A DNA stretch of 64,000 nt, from positions 3,410,001 to 3,474,000 of the forward strand of contig NZ_CP096658.1 in the NCBI RefSeq assembly GCF_023238445.1, given 5' to 3'. The stretch is from Halorussus gelatinilyticus (GTDB taxonomy: Archaea; Halobacteriota; Halobacteria; Halobacteriales; Haladaptataceae). Within the stretch, counting starts at the first letter, position 1. Every line of letters begins with the position of its first letter. The notes under the pieces were generated by a model, which saw only the letters and a list, made by a program, of their open reading frames with translations, did no database searches and was not told the DNA's origin. A program made the position numbers and the translations under genes. This document shows positions 42,558 through 51,491 of the stretch, piece by piece.

Positions 42558-42603
42558 CTCACTCGCCCGGAAGGTGTCGGGCCGGCCCCATTAGGGTGTC
42601 GGC

Positions 42604-44163
42604 TCACTCCAGATACCCCAGTTCCCGGAGTCTGTCTTTGACTTCGCCTTCCTTCTCCTCGTCGCCCGACACGCCGCCGCCGGTCACGGCGTCCCTGCCC
42701 ACGAAGTCGTAGGTCGCGGCCTCGCGCTCGGCGAGGTCGGTCCCCTCGGCGAACACGTCCAGAATCTCACCGGTCATCGACGCAGGCAGGTCGTAGCCCA
42801 GTGCGTGGAGGACGGTCGGGGCGATGTCGGTGATGTGTGCGCCCTCGACGCTGCCAGTTCGGAACGACGGGCCGCGCGCAAAGAAGATGCCTTCTCGGGC
42901 GTGGCCGCTGGTATCGACCTCGAAGGTCGGCGCGTCCACGTCGAACCGCGAGGAGGCGTGGACTTCGGGCGTCTCGATTATCATGGCGAGGTCCGGGGTG
43001 TGCGGGCCGCCGCGGGCGAGTCGCCGGAAGCGGACGTCCAACCCTTCGGACTCGGCCGCCGTGCGAAGCGCGGACTCGGCGCGGTCGCAGATGCGCTCGA
43101 TTTCGGTCTCGTCGTCGGCGAGCGCGTAGACGGTCGTCGTCTTCTGGCCAACGTCGGCGACCGCTTCGGTGCGGTCCCAGTCGATGCGACCCATGCTCAG
43201 GGCGTTGTCGAGGCCGAGGTCGTCGCCGGTCGGCACGTCGGTCAGCGCGCTCTCGGGAATCACCTTCCGCGCGAGCGTGAGCAGGCCGACCTGGCCGAGA
43301 GCGTCGCTGGCGAGGTCGCGGGCCGTGCCCAGCGCGGCCTTCTTCGCGTCGCCCGAATCGGTGAGCGCGGCCAGTCCGGCCCGCTCCAACACGTAGTTGG
43401 GCGCGAACTGTCTGCGGACCTTCTCGAACCCGTGGTCGCTCATCACCACGAGGTCCTCGTTTTCGTGGGCGTCGAGGAACTCGCCGAGGCGCTCGTCCAC
43501 GCGCTGGTAGACCTCGAACAGGGGGTTGTCCTCGCTGGCCGGCGGCGTACTTTCCGGTCCCCAGAAGTGGTGGGCCACGCGGTCGGTCGCCCGAATCAGG
43601 CCCACCGCGAGGTCCGGCGACTCCTTCCGGACGAAGTGTTCGAAGGCCTCGAATCGCTTGTCCACGAGGTCGAGGCTCTGTTCGACGTACTCGCGCGAAT
43701 CGGTCGGCGCGTCGTTGCGCAGTTTGTAGTCGTCCACGAGGTCGGTGAGTTCGTCCCATCGCTCGGGCGGGTGGGCGTACTCCTCCTTGTACTCCGGGGC
43801 GGCCGCGATTATCGTCCCGTCGATGGCCTGCCACGGGTACGAACCGGGGATGTTGAACACGACCGCCGACCCGCCCTGGTCGTCCACGGCGTCCCACATC
43901 TTGCCGGGGACGAACTCGTCGTGGCTCAGGTCGTTCTCGCGGGTCTCTCGGTTGAAGTGGGTGAACCCGTACATGTCGAGGTCGGTCGGGTCGCGGCCGG
44001 TGGCGAACGCGGGCCACGCCGGCACCGTGATTTCGGGGACCGTACTCTCCAACTCGCCGGAGACGCTCTCGTCGAGGAGGCGTCGGAAGTTGGGGAGGCG
44101 GCCGGCTTCGACCCAGGGCTCGATGACCGAGAGGGTCGCGCCGTCGAGTCCGAGGAGTATCAT
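42604..44163 (-). CDS. alkaline-phosphatase-superfamily phosphodiesterase (type I PDE/NPP-like) 1
   Basis: The 519-residue enzyme has the metal motif MILLGLDGATLSVIEP, the nucleophile region EITVPAWPAFATGRDP (candidate Thr), NIPGSYPW, ATDRVAHHFW, and VMSDHGFEKV. The active site looks complete. It ends LRELGYLE. It is probably cytoplasmic because no signal peptide is seen. A TATA-like CATTTTTGG (44187-44196, minus strand) lies about 29 bases upstream. Substrate unknown; a nucleotide-sugar, lipid-linked or glycan phosphate is plausible given the neighbours. Confidence 0.85.
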   Translation of the reverse strand: MILLGLDGATLSVIEPWVEAGRLPNFRRLLDESVSGELESTVPEITVPAWPAFATGRDPTDLDMYGFTHFNRETRENDLSHDEFVPGKMWDAVDDQGGSAVVFNIPGSYPWQAIDGTIIAAAPEYKEEYAHPPERWDELTDLVDDYKLRNDAPTDSREYVEQSLDLVDKRFEAFEHFVRKESPDLAVGLIRATDRVAHHFWGPESTPPASEDNPLFEVYQRVDERLGEFLDAHENEDLVVMSDHGFEKVRRQFAPNYVLERAGLAALTDSGDAKKAALGTARDLASDALGQVGLLTLARKVIPESALTDVPTGDDLGLDNALSMGRIDWDRTEAVADVGQKTTTVYALADDETEIERICDRAESALRTAAESEGLDVRFRRLARGGPHTPDLAMIIETPEVHASSRFDVDAPTFEVDTSGHAREGIFFARGPSFRTGSVEGAHITDIAPTVLHALGYDLPASMTGEILDVFAEGTDLAEREAATYDFVGRDAVTGGGVSGDEEKEGEVKDRLRELGYLE

Positions 44164-44186
44164 GTGCGCCGAGAAGCGACCGACCG

Positions 44187-44196
44187 CCAAAAATGG
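44187..44196 (-). promoter_or_regulatory. TATA-like box of the 44163 gene
   Basis: CATTTTTGG on the minus strand is about 29 bases before the ATG at 44163, indicating a leaderless transcript. Confidence 0.45.
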
Positions 44197-44211
44197 TTTG
44201 ATAGCCCGGAG

Positions 44212-45822
44212 TCACTCCAGATATCCGAGGTCCGACAGTCGCTCCGCCACGTCCTCGTCCTCGGTCGATTCCTGCGCTCCGGCGTCGTAGTCGGGGTAGG
44301 AGGTCGGTTCCGGCGCGTCCACGACCGGCAGGACCTCGCCGTCCATCTCCTCGTCGGGGGCCACGCCGAGCGTCGCCAACACCGTCGGAGCCACGTCGAA
44401 GAGGTGCGCGCCGGCGAGGTCCGCGTCGGCGTCGATGCCCTCGCCCGCGCCCGCGACGACGCCGTGGCGCTTGTGGTTCCACGGTTCGGGGTCGCCGAAG
44501 CGCTCGCCGACGAGCGCCGACAGCGCGTGTTCGAAGTCGGCCGGAATCGCCAGCACGTCCACCGCTTCGTCGGCGTAGGGACCGTGGATGTACTCCTCTC
44601 GGGGGACGACCTCCTCGAAGACCGGGCGGCCCTCGGGCGTCGTGACGTTCGAGAGCAGCGAGACGACTTCCTCGCGGACGCGCTCGTAGTCGTCTTCCGG
44701 GACCACGCCGTCGGGGTCCCGGCCCGCGACGTTGAGTCGCACGCCCAACTCGGAGGGCGACCGGAGGTAGGCCCGCGACTCGGCGAAGTCCACGGCGTCG
44801 CTCGCAGCGAACACCGCGCCGACCGGGACGTAGCGCCCGACGACCGCCGCGAGACCCAACCGTTCGAGAATCGCCTTGCCGCGCTGGTAAGTCAGGCCGA
44901 ACTCCGCCGCTACCCCGGCGAGTCTCCGGAGCAGTTCGGCGTCGCCGTCCTGCCCGCCGTCGTCGCTTTCGGTCAGTCGCTCGTCTTTGATCTGGAACCA
45001 CGAGGGAACGCCTTGGCCCTCGGTCGTGGTCTCGACCACGCCCGCTTCGCGGAGGAACTGGTTGACCCGGACCTCGTAGCCGTCGTACTCGCCCATCCCG
45101 TGGTCGCTGGCGACGACGACGGTGTCGGGGTCGCAGTCGTCCAGAATCGCGCCGACCTGCTCGTCGACGCGGCGATAGACCTGCCGGACCTTCTCGTCGT
45201 CGCCGGGGAAGTCGTGGAAGACGGCGTCGGTCTTCTGGAACTGGACGAAGCCGAAGTCGGGGTCGAAGCGCGACGCGAGGTAGCGGAACGCCTCGCCGCG
45301 CATCCGGGTGAGTTCGAGGTAGTCGGCGAACTTCTCCTCGGCGTTCGCGCGCTCGTCGGTCTCCCGGCGGGCGTAGACGCGGTAGTCGCCGATTTCGTCC
45401 CGGATATCGTCGAGGACGCCCTCGGGGTGGCAGGCCGGGTCCTCGGAGGCGAGATACCCCGGCACGACGGCGCCGTCGATGTCGGGCGGCGGACTCGTGA
45501 CCGGCGCGTTGACGACGACGCTGGTCAGACCCTCCTCGTCGAGATACTCCCAGAGAGTCCGCCTGCGCACGTCGGTCGCGTTCACGATGTCCCAGTCGTA
45601 GCCGTCGAACCGCAGGAAGTCGAAGACGCCGTGCTTGCCGGGGTTGGTGCCGGTGTACAGCGAGGGCCACGCGCTGGCGGTCCACGGCGGAATCTGGGAC
45701 TCCAGTCGCTCGCTGGCTCCCTCCGCGAAGAGAGATTCGAGGTGCGGTAACTCGTCGTCCTCGAACATCGGTCGGAGAACGGGGAGACAGGCGGCGTCGA
45801 GTCCGACCAGCAGTGTCTTCAT
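44212..45822 (-). CDS. alkaline-phosphatase-superfamily phosphodiesterase (NPP-like) 2
   Basis: The 536-residue paralogue of the neighbouring gene starts MKTLLVGLDAACLPVL. It has the nucleophile region PPWTASAWPSLYTGTNPGKHG, FQKTDAVFHDF, and VVASDHGMGEYDGYEV, and ends ERLSDLGYLE. Metal ligands appear present. No signal peptide. It is preceded by GTTTTAAG (45847-45854) as TATA. The function is inferred only from family and location in the glycosylation island. Confidence 0.85.
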   Translation of the reverse strand: MKTLLVGLDAACLPVLRPMFEDDELPHLESLFAEGASERLESQIPPWTASAWPSLYTGTNPGKHGVFDFLRFDGYDWDIVNATDVRRRTLWEYLDEEGLTSVVVNAPVTSPPPDIDGAVVPGYLASEDPACHPEGVLDDIRDEIGDYRVYARRETDERANAEEKFADYLELTRMRGEAFRYLASRFDPDFGFVQFQKTDAVFHDFPGDDEKVRQVYRRVDEQVGAILDDCDPDTVVVASDHGMGEYDGYEVRVNQFLREAGVVETTTEGQGVPSWFQIKDERLTESDDGGQDGDAELLRRLAGVAAEFGLTYQRGKAILERLGLAAVVGRYVPVGAVFAASDAVDFAESRAYLRSPSELGVRLNVAGRDPDGVVPEDDYERVREEVVSLLSNVTTPEGRPVFEEVVPREEYIHGPYADEAVDVLAIPADFEHALSALVGERFGDPEPWNHKRHGVVAGAGEGIDADADLAGAHLFDVAPTVLATLGVAPDEEMDGEVLPVVDAPEPTSYPDYDAGAQESTEDEDVAERLSDLGYLE

Positions 45823-45846
45823 ACTCCGACGAATCGGACGAGGCGG

Positions 45847-45854
45847 CTTAAAAC
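45847..45854 (-). promoter_or_regulatory. TATA box of the 45822 gene
   Basis: GTTTTAAG on the minus strand is centred about 28 bases before the ATG. Nearly the same box precedes the gene starting at 52874 (GTTTTAAGC at 52896-52904). Confidence 0.55.
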
Positions 45855-45869
45855 TGCTTTTCCGCGACG

Positions 45870-47333
45870 CTATTCGAGGTAGCCCAGTTCCCGGAGGTTC
45901 CGCTCGACGCCCGCGCTGTACTCGGCGTCGGTCGCGCTCTCGGCCCCGTCGAACGACTCCCCGAGCGTCGCCGCGAGTCGCTCGCGGAGCGGTGCCACGA
46001 CCGCCTCGTCGGGGTCCGAGACGACCGCCTCGCCCGGCAGTTCGTAGAGGACTTCCTCGCCGTCCGACCGTAACTCGAAGCGATACTCGTCGGTCCGAAT
46101 CGACTTGCGGCCGACCTCGAACTCCCGGAGCGTCTCCTCGGACACCTCGCTGGCGGCCTCGGCGTCGCGCTCGTCGGAGGGCGCTTTCGCGGCGAAGACG
46201 GCGTCGCGTCGCGCGTCGCCGAGCAGCGACGACCCGTCCGTCTCGGGGGCGTCGAGACCGCACAGGTCACACAGCGTGGCGAACAGGTCGATGTGGGAGG
46301 CGAGGTCGGTGCGGCGCTCGCCCGCCGGAACGCCGGGACCCGAGACCACCAGCGGGACGCGAGTCACCTCGTCGTAGAGGAAGTCGCCGTGGTAGAAGCC
46401 GCCGTGTTCGCCGAACAGTTCGCCGTGGTCGGACGTGAGGACCAGCAGAGTGTCGTCGGCCAGCCCCTGTCGGTCGAGCCAGTCGAGGAACGCCCCGAGT
46501 CGGTCGTCCAGATACCGGAGGCTCGCGGCGTACCACTCGCGTAGCACGTCGAGTTCGGCGTCCGAGACGTACTCGTCGTCCTCGAAGTACCGCAACGCGA
46601 TGGACGTCGCGTCGGCACCGTCCGCGGCGTCGAACAGCCGTTCGTCACGAATTTCGGGGTCGTCGAACTCACAGGGCGCGTCCAGCAACTCCTCGGCGAG
46701 ACCGAACCGCGGCCGGGAGAGTTCCGGCGTCGCCGCCCGCTTGTACGGTCGCGGCGGGTCGTAGGGGCTGTGGACGGTCGTCAGGTTCGCCATCGCGAAG
46801 AACGGTTCCGGGGCGTCGGCGAGCCACTCGCGGAGTCGGTCGAACTTGATTTCGCTGTAGTAGTCGTTGCCCGCTCCCGCGAGGCGCAGGAAGTCGCGCC
46901 GAATCAACGGGTCGGTCACGAGCTGCCGGAGGTAGTCGAGCGAGGGGCGCTTGGCCACCTCCTCGTACACCTCGTAATACTCGTCGAAGCCGCGATCGAG
47001 ACCCGTCGCGGACCCCATCTTCGCGGGACCGGGGATGCCGTAGGTCCGGTAGCCTCGGTCGGAGAACCACTCCGCGAGCAAGGGAACCGACTCGGGCATC
47101 GTCGGCCACGCGCCGTCGAACCCGGTGTCGGAGGGGTATCGCCCGGAGAACATCGCGCCGTGGGACGGCGGGGTCCACGGGCCGACGGCGAAGGCGTTCT
47201 CGAAGACCGTCCCCCGCCGAGCCACGCGGTCGAAGGCCGTCGTCTCGACGGGGAACGCTCGGTCGTAACACGAGAGCGCGTCGGCCCGGAGCGTGTCGAA
47301 GACGAGGAGGATGACGTTCGAGCGGTCGGTCAT
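45870..47333 (-). CDS. sulfatase-fold protein with Thr nucleophile 1
   Basis: The 487-residue protein starts SNVILLVFDTLRADALSCYD (metal Asp residues) and carries the nucleophile loop VGPWTPPSHGAMFSGRYPS. Sulfatases have Cys or Ser modified to formylglycine in CxPSR; here Thr is at that place. It also has SPYDPPRPYK and TSDHGELFGEHGGFYHGDFLYDEVTRVPLVV and ends NLRELGYLE. A Thr nucleophile is typical of phosphoryl-transferring relatives, so it is more likely a phosphohydrolase or phosphotransferase than a sulfatase. GTTTAA (47360-47365) is a leaderless-type TATA. Confidence 0.83.
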   Translation of the reverse strand: MTDRSNVILLVFDTLRADALSCYDRAFPVETTAFDRVARRGTVFENAFAVGPWTPPSHGAMFSGRYPSDTGFDGAWPTMPESVPLLAEWFSDRGYRTYGIPGPAKMGSATGLDRGFDEYYEVYEEVAKRPSLDYLRQLVTDPLIRRDFLRLAGAGNDYYSEIKFDRLREWLADAPEPFFAMANLTTVHSPYDPPRPYKRAATPELSRPRFGLAEELLDAPCEFDDPEIRDERLFDAADGADATSIALRYFEDDEYVSDAELDVLREWYAASLRYLDDRLGAFLDWLDRQGLADDTLLVLTSDHGELFGEHGGFYHGDFLYDEVTRVPLVVSGPGVPAGERRTDLASHIDLFATLCDLCGLDAPETDGSSLLGDARRDAVFAAKAPSDERDAEAASEVSEETLREFEVGRKSIRTDEYRFELRSDGEEVLYELPGEAVVSDPDEAVVAPLRERLAATLGESFDGAESATDAEYSAGVERNLRELGYLE

Positions 47334-47359
47334 ACTGCGACACTGGGCGTTCGGTCGTG

Positions 47360-47365
47360 TTAAAC
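47360..47365 (-). promoter_or_regulatory. TATA-like box of the 47333 gene
   Basis: GTTTAA on the minus strand is centred about 29 bases before the ATG at 47333. The divergent glycosyltransferase promoter is only 90 bases away. Confidence 0.5.
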
Positions 47366-47451
47366 GTTCGATTCTGTCGGCGGTGTCCGGGCGACGGAGA
47401 CGACGGAGGCGAGCCCGTCGCCCGCCTCGACACGCCGACGATTGAGCGTCC

Positions 47452-47458
47452 TTTTTAT
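47452..47458 (+). promoter_or_regulatory. TATA box of the GT4 gene at 47486
   Basis: TTTTTAT is about 30 bases upstream of the ATG at 47486, indicating a leaderless transcript. Confidence 0.55.
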
Positions 47459-47485
47459 CACTCGCCCCGGAAACTTCGGCCGAAC

Positions 47486-48520
47486 ATGGACCCGGACACC
47501 GCCCGCGTCGCCATGCTCCACCAAGACCCGCATCCGGCACACCGCGGGTTCGCGGAGGCGGTCGGCGCGGACCTCGTTGACTACCATCGGCTCTCGCTCG
47601 GTCCGTTGGAGGGCACCGTCGCCGAGGACGGCCTGAACGGGCTGGCGTACCCGAACTACGACGCGTACATCGTGGAAGGCTCGCGACCGCTCTACGCCGC
47701 GCTCGCCCGGCGGTTCACCCGCGGCGGGAAGCTCATCTACCTCTGTGCCGACCACGGGCTCTACCAGCTCGGCAACGCCGACTTCGAGGGGAGTTCGACC
47801 GTGAAGTCGCTGGTCGGGAAGTTCGGCACGCCGCTGGTCCGTGCGGTCGGGCGGCGCGGCATCGACGGGGTAATCGCGGTCTCGGAGTTCGCCGCGGAGT
47901 TCACGCGCCCGGTCGTCGGTCCCGACACACCCATCGAAGTCGCCCACCCGTTCGTCCAGCAAGCAGAGTACGACGCGCTCGGAGGAGTCGAACCCGACCT
48001 CGACTCGAACGTCGCGGTCACGGTCGCTCGCCCGTGGAAGTACAAGGGCGTCGATATGCTGGTCGAGGCGTGGCCCCGCGTGCGCGAACAGTTCCCCGAC
48101 GCCCAACTGCACGTGGTCGGGAAGGGTCATCCGGACGACTACGGGACCACCCCCGGCGTCCGCGTTCGCGGGTACGTCGAGGACCTCGCCGACGCGTTCG
48201 CCCCCGCCTCGCTGTTCGTCCAACCGTCCCGGATGGACACCTTCCCGGTCAGCACGCTGGAGGCGATGCGCGCCGGACTCCCGCCGCTCGTGACTCGGAC
48301 CGCCGGAACTCGCTCGGAAGCCCGCGAAATCGACCCGCTGTTCGTCGCGGAGCCGAACCCGGAGGCGCTGGCGCGCGGCGTCCGGGAGTACTTCGTCCGG
48401 GACACCGCCGAGCGACGACGGCTCTCGGCGGCCGCTCGGGAGCGCGGGTCGCGCTTCGACCCCGAGTCGCGGAAGGCCGCGTTCGGGCGAGCGTTCCGCG
48501 ACGTTCTCAAAGAACTTTAG
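47486..48520 (+). CDS. GT4-type glycosyltransferase
   Basis: The 344-residue GT-B enzyme has a nucleotide-sugar-binding C-terminal half: VAVTVARPWKYKGVDMLVEAWPRV, LHVVGKGHPDDYG, RVRGYVEDLADAFAPASLFVQPSRMDTFPVSTLEAMRAGLPP (the family E-x7-E region). It is cytosolic, with no membrane span. It is followed after 24 bases by a phosphatase-superfamily gene on the same strand. It probably adds a sugar to the lipid-linked glycan. Confidence 0.9.
   Translation: MDPDTARVAMLHQDPHPAHRGFAEAVGADLVDYHRLSLGPLEGTVAEDGLNGLAYPNYDAYIVEGSRPLYAALARRFTRGGKLIYLCADHGLYQLGNADFEGSSTVKSLVGKFGTPLVRAVGRRGIDGVIAVSEFAAEFTRPVVGPDTPIEVAHPFVQQAEYDALGGVEPDLDSNVAVTVARPWKYKGVDMLVEAWPRVREQFPDAQLHVVGKGHPDDYGTTPGVRVRGYVEDLADAFAPASLFVQPSRMDTFPVSTLEAMRAGLPPLVTRTAGTRSEAREIDPLFVAEPNPEALARGVREYFVRDTAERRRLSAAARERGSRFDPESRKAAFGRAFRDVLKEL
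48514..48520 (+). promoter_or_regulatory. TATA-like box of the 48545 gene
   Basis: ACTTTAG is centred 28 bases before the ATG at 48545. It overlaps the end of the preceding GT4 gene, so the phosphatase gene may be transcribed independently as well as by read-through. Confidence 0.45.
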
Positions 48521-48544
48521 CTTCGGGAGCGCGAGGGGTCAGGC

Positions 48545-50089
48545 ATGACCGTCTACGTCGTCGGATTGGACGGGGCCGACTGGTCCCTGCTCCGCCCGTG
48601 GGCCGAGGAAGGCCACCTCCCGGCGTTCGCCCGGATTCTGGACGAGGGCGCGTCGGGCGACCTCGAAAGCACCCTCCCGCCCGTCACGTTCCCGGCGTGG
48701 AAGTGCTACTCGACCGGCAAGACGCCCGGCAAGTTGGGCGTCTACGAGTGGTTCGCCTACGACCGCGACGCGAACGAGATTTCGGCCAACGACGCCAGCG
48801 ACTTCCGGTCGCGCGAGTACTGGGACGTGCTGGCCGACCGCGGAGTGCGCGCCGGGGTGGTGAACATGCCGACGACCCACCCGCCCGAGAGCGACGATGG
48901 CGTCTTCGTCGTCGCCGGAAGCCCCGCGACCGAGCGCGAGGCGTTCACCAGCCCTCGGTCGCTCAAGTCCGACCTCCTCGACGCGATTCCCGACTATCGG
49001 GTCAAGCCCGACCTCGTGCTGGACGAGGCCACGCCCGACGAACTGGTTTCGGAGGCCCGCGACCTCTTCGAGCAGCGGTTCGAGGCCGCGACGTGGCTGG
49101 CCGACGAGAAGGACTGCGAGTTAGTCCACACCACGCTGTTCGCCACCGACACGCTCCAGCACAGGCTGTGGGACCGCCCCGAGAAGCTCCGGGCGGCCTA
49201 CGAGCGCGTGGACGAGTTACTCGCCGACCTGCTCGACCGCGAGGACGCCGAGGCCGTCTTCCTGATGAGCGACCACGGCTTCACCGAGATAGACGAGATA
49301 TTCCTCGTCAACCAGTGGCTCTTGGAACGTGGGGACCTCGCCGTCGAGGAGTCCGAGACCCGCGACCTGCTCGCGTCGGTCGGCCTGACCGAGGAGCGAC
49401 TGAAGCGACTCGTCGGGAAGCTCGGCCTCGTGAACCTCGCCCAGTCGCTCATCCCCGAGTCGGCCCAGCGGTTCTTCCCGAGCGAGAGCGGTCGGGTGGC
49501 GATTCAGGACGCCGACATCGACTGGTCGCGGACGAAGGCGGTCTCACTCGGCCGGGGTCCCCTCTACGTCAATCGCCGCGCGTTCCCCGACGAGGAGGCC
49601 GCCCAGTCCTACGCCGACGAACTCGCGGCCGACCTCGAAGCTCTCGACACGCCCGCTGGCGACCCTGTGGCCGCCGCGGTCCACGACCCTGCCGACGTGT
49701 ACACCGGCGAGCGAGCGCGGGGTCCGGACCTCCTCGTGGAGTACGCGACCGGCGTGGACGCTCCAGAGGCCATCGGCGGCGGCGTGTTCGGCGAGACGAC
49801 CGAGTGGCTGGCGACCCACCGCCGCACGGGGGTCTTCGCGGCGTGGGGCGAGAACGTCGCGGCCGGGAACAACGACCTCGACCTGTACGACCTCGCACCC
49901 ACGATTCTCCACTATCTCGGCGCGCCGGTCCCCGAGGACGCGGACGGCGAGGTCCGCCGCGACGTGTTGACCGGCGAACCGGCGGACCGCGAGGTCGAGG
50001 ACGGGCCGCCGACCGCGACCGACGCCGCCGGTCGCGGCGCTGGCGACGAGGTGGAGGAGACGCTTCGGGAACTGGGGTACATGGAGTGA
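48545..50089 (+). CDS. alkaline-phosphatase-superfamily phosphodiesterase (NPP-like) 3
   Basis: The 514-residue protein starts MTVYVVGLDGADWSLLRPWAEEGHLPAF. It has the nucleophile region PPVTFPAWKCYSTGKTPGKLG, FATDTLQHRLWDRPEK, and FLMSDHGFTEIDE. It ends LRELGYME, so it is the third close relative of the two NPP-like proteins at 42.6-45.8 kb but on the opposite strand. The next phosphatase-superfamily gene begins 10 bases later, so the two are co-transcribed. The paralogues may act on different glycan intermediates. Confidence 0.85.
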   Translation: MTVYVVGLDGADWSLLRPWAEEGHLPAFARILDEGASGDLESTLPPVTFPAWKCYSTGKTPGKLGVYEWFAYDRDANEISANDASDFRSREYWDVLADRGVRAGVVNMPTTHPPESDDGVFVVAGSPATEREAFTSPRSLKSDLLDAIPDYRVKPDLVLDEATPDELVSEARDLFEQRFEAATWLADEKDCELVHTTLFATDTLQHRLWDRPEKLRAAYERVDELLADLLDREDAEAVFLMSDHGFTEIDEIFLVNQWLLERGDLAVEESETRDLLASVGLTEERLKRLVGKLGLVNLAQSLIPESAQRFFPSESGRVAIQDADIDWSRTKAVSLGRGPLYVNRRAFPDEEAAQSYADELAADLEALDTPAGDPVAAAVHDPADVYTGERARGPDLLVEYATGVDAPEAIGGGVFGETTEWLATHRRTGVFAAWGENVAAGNNDLDLYDLAPTILHYLGAPVPEDADGEVRRDVLTGEPADREVEDGPPTATDAAGRGAGDEVEETLRELGYME

Positions 50090-50099
50090 TTCCGAGCAG

Positions 50100-51449
50100 A
50101 TGAATCCGCTGACGCGCTTTCCGCGACTCAACAACGCGTGGATGGACCTGAAACACCGCCTGTCTCACTGGCAGAAGCGGCGCGAGCGCGCCGCCGAGAC
50201 GGACTTCGACGCGAGCGTGGGCGACCCCCGGAACGTCCTCGTGGTCGTCGTGGACTGCCTCCGGGCGGACCACGTCGGTCGGTTCGGCCACGACCGCGAG
50301 ACGACGCCGACCCTCGATTCGTTCGACGCGGCGGCGTTCTCGAACGCCAAGGCCGCGAGTACGTGGACCTTCCCCTCCGTCCCCTCGCTCCTCTCCGGGC
50401 GCTACCCTCACGAACACGGCGGCCGCTTCGAGACCGACCCGCGGAACCTCTCGGCCGCGGAGTTTCCCCAGCGACCGCGCGCCGACGTGCCGACGCTTCC
50501 CGACCTGTTGGAGACGGCGGGCTACGACACCGGGATGATAACCGCGATTCCGATGGCCGAGAAGGCGGTCGGCGAGCGCTTCCAGCACGTCTCGGTTCGC
50601 TACACCGACGCCAGCGAACGCGTCGAAACCGCCCGCGATTGGATTTCGGGGCGGGACCGGTGGTTCTGTTACCTCCACCTCGGGGACCCCCACGCACCAC
50701 TCGACGTGCCCGACGACCACCGCGAGACGTTCGGGGTGCCCGAACTGGACGACCTCGAAGACTGGCGGTTCCGCGAGACCACCGACGGCGACGGCTTCGA
50801 GACGTATCGTGACGCCAGACTCCGGGCCTACGACGCCGCGGTTCGCGGTGCCGACGACGCGCTCGCGCCCCTGCTGGCGGACGTGGGCGACGACACCGTG
50901 GTCGTCGTCTGCGGCGACCACGGCGAGGCGTTCTGGGAGCATCCCGACCTCGAACGCCGACTCAACGACGACCCGAGGGGCTACTACGCGACCGACCACG
51001 GCCACAGCGTCCTCGAAGAGGTCGCGCGCGTCCCGCTCTGGGTTCGCGCGCCCGGCGTCGAGCGGATGGAGTCCGACCGCGCCGTCTCGCTCGTGGACGT
51101 GGCACCGAGCGTCCTTCGAGCGCTCGACGCCGACGTTCCGGATGGAGTCAGCGGCCGGGACCTCCGAGACGCACCCGACGACCGAACGATTCTCTGCGAG
51201 GAGACGGCCTACGGCTACAATCAGCGGGCGGTTTGGCAAGACGGCCGGAAGTTGGTCTCGGTGCCCGAAACCGGAACCCGGCTCGCCTTCGACCTCGACG
51301 GCTACCTCGAAGGCGACCCGCTCGGCGCGGTGCCGGACCACCTTGACGCGGCGCTGGCGTCGTTCGGCGGCGGCGTCGAGGGCGGCGAGCGGATGGACGT
51401 GGACGGCGCGACCCAGGACCGACTCGAAGAACTCGGCTACCTCGAATGA
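50100..51449 (+). CDS. sulfatase-fold protein with Thr nucleophile 2
   Basis: The 449-residue protein has a basic N-terminal extension (LKHRLSHWQKRRERAAE), the metal motif VLVVVVDCLRADHVGRFGHD, the nucleophile loop AASTWTFPSVPSLLSGRYPHEHGG, YLHLGDPHAPLDVP, CGDHGEAFWEH and DHGHSVLEEVARVPLWVRAPG. The aligned nucleophile is Thr, not Cys or Ser. It ends RLEELGYLE. No signal peptide. It is the second gene of a pair with the upstream NPP-like enzyme. Substrate unknown. Confidence 0.82.
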   Translation: MNPLTRFPRLNNAWMDLKHRLSHWQKRRERAAETDFDASVGDPRNVLVVVVDCLRADHVGRFGHDRETTPTLDSFDAAAFSNAKAASTWTFPSVPSLLSGRYPHEHGGRFETDPRNLSAAEFPQRPRADVPTLPDLLETAGYDTGMITAIPMAEKAVGERFQHVSVRYTDASERVETARDWISGRDRWFCYLHLGDPHAPLDVPDDHRETFGVPELDDLEDWRFRETTDGDGFETYRDARLRAYDAAVRGADDALAPLLADVGDDTVVVVCGDHGEAFWEHPDLERRLNDDPRGYYATDHGHSVLEEVARVPLWVRAPGVERMESDRAVSLVDVAPSVLRALDADVPDGVSGRDLRDAPDDRTILCEETAYGYNQRAVWQDGRKLVSVPETGTRLAFDLDGYLEGDPLGAVPDHLDAALASFGGGVEGGERMDVDGATQDRLEELGYLE

Positions 51450-51491
51450 AGACGCATCGGCTTCGAATACGAAGATGACTCTGGGGCGTCG

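Noticed and set aside
42767-45685. A 972-codon minus-strand open frame
   Set aside because: It is a frame-shifted shadow of the same two genes with extreme Arg/Pro composition.
42805-45750. A 981-codon plus-strand open frame
   Set aside because: It lies antisense to two well-conserved phosphatase-superfamily genes and its translation has no family motifs; long antisense frames are expected in high-GC DNA.
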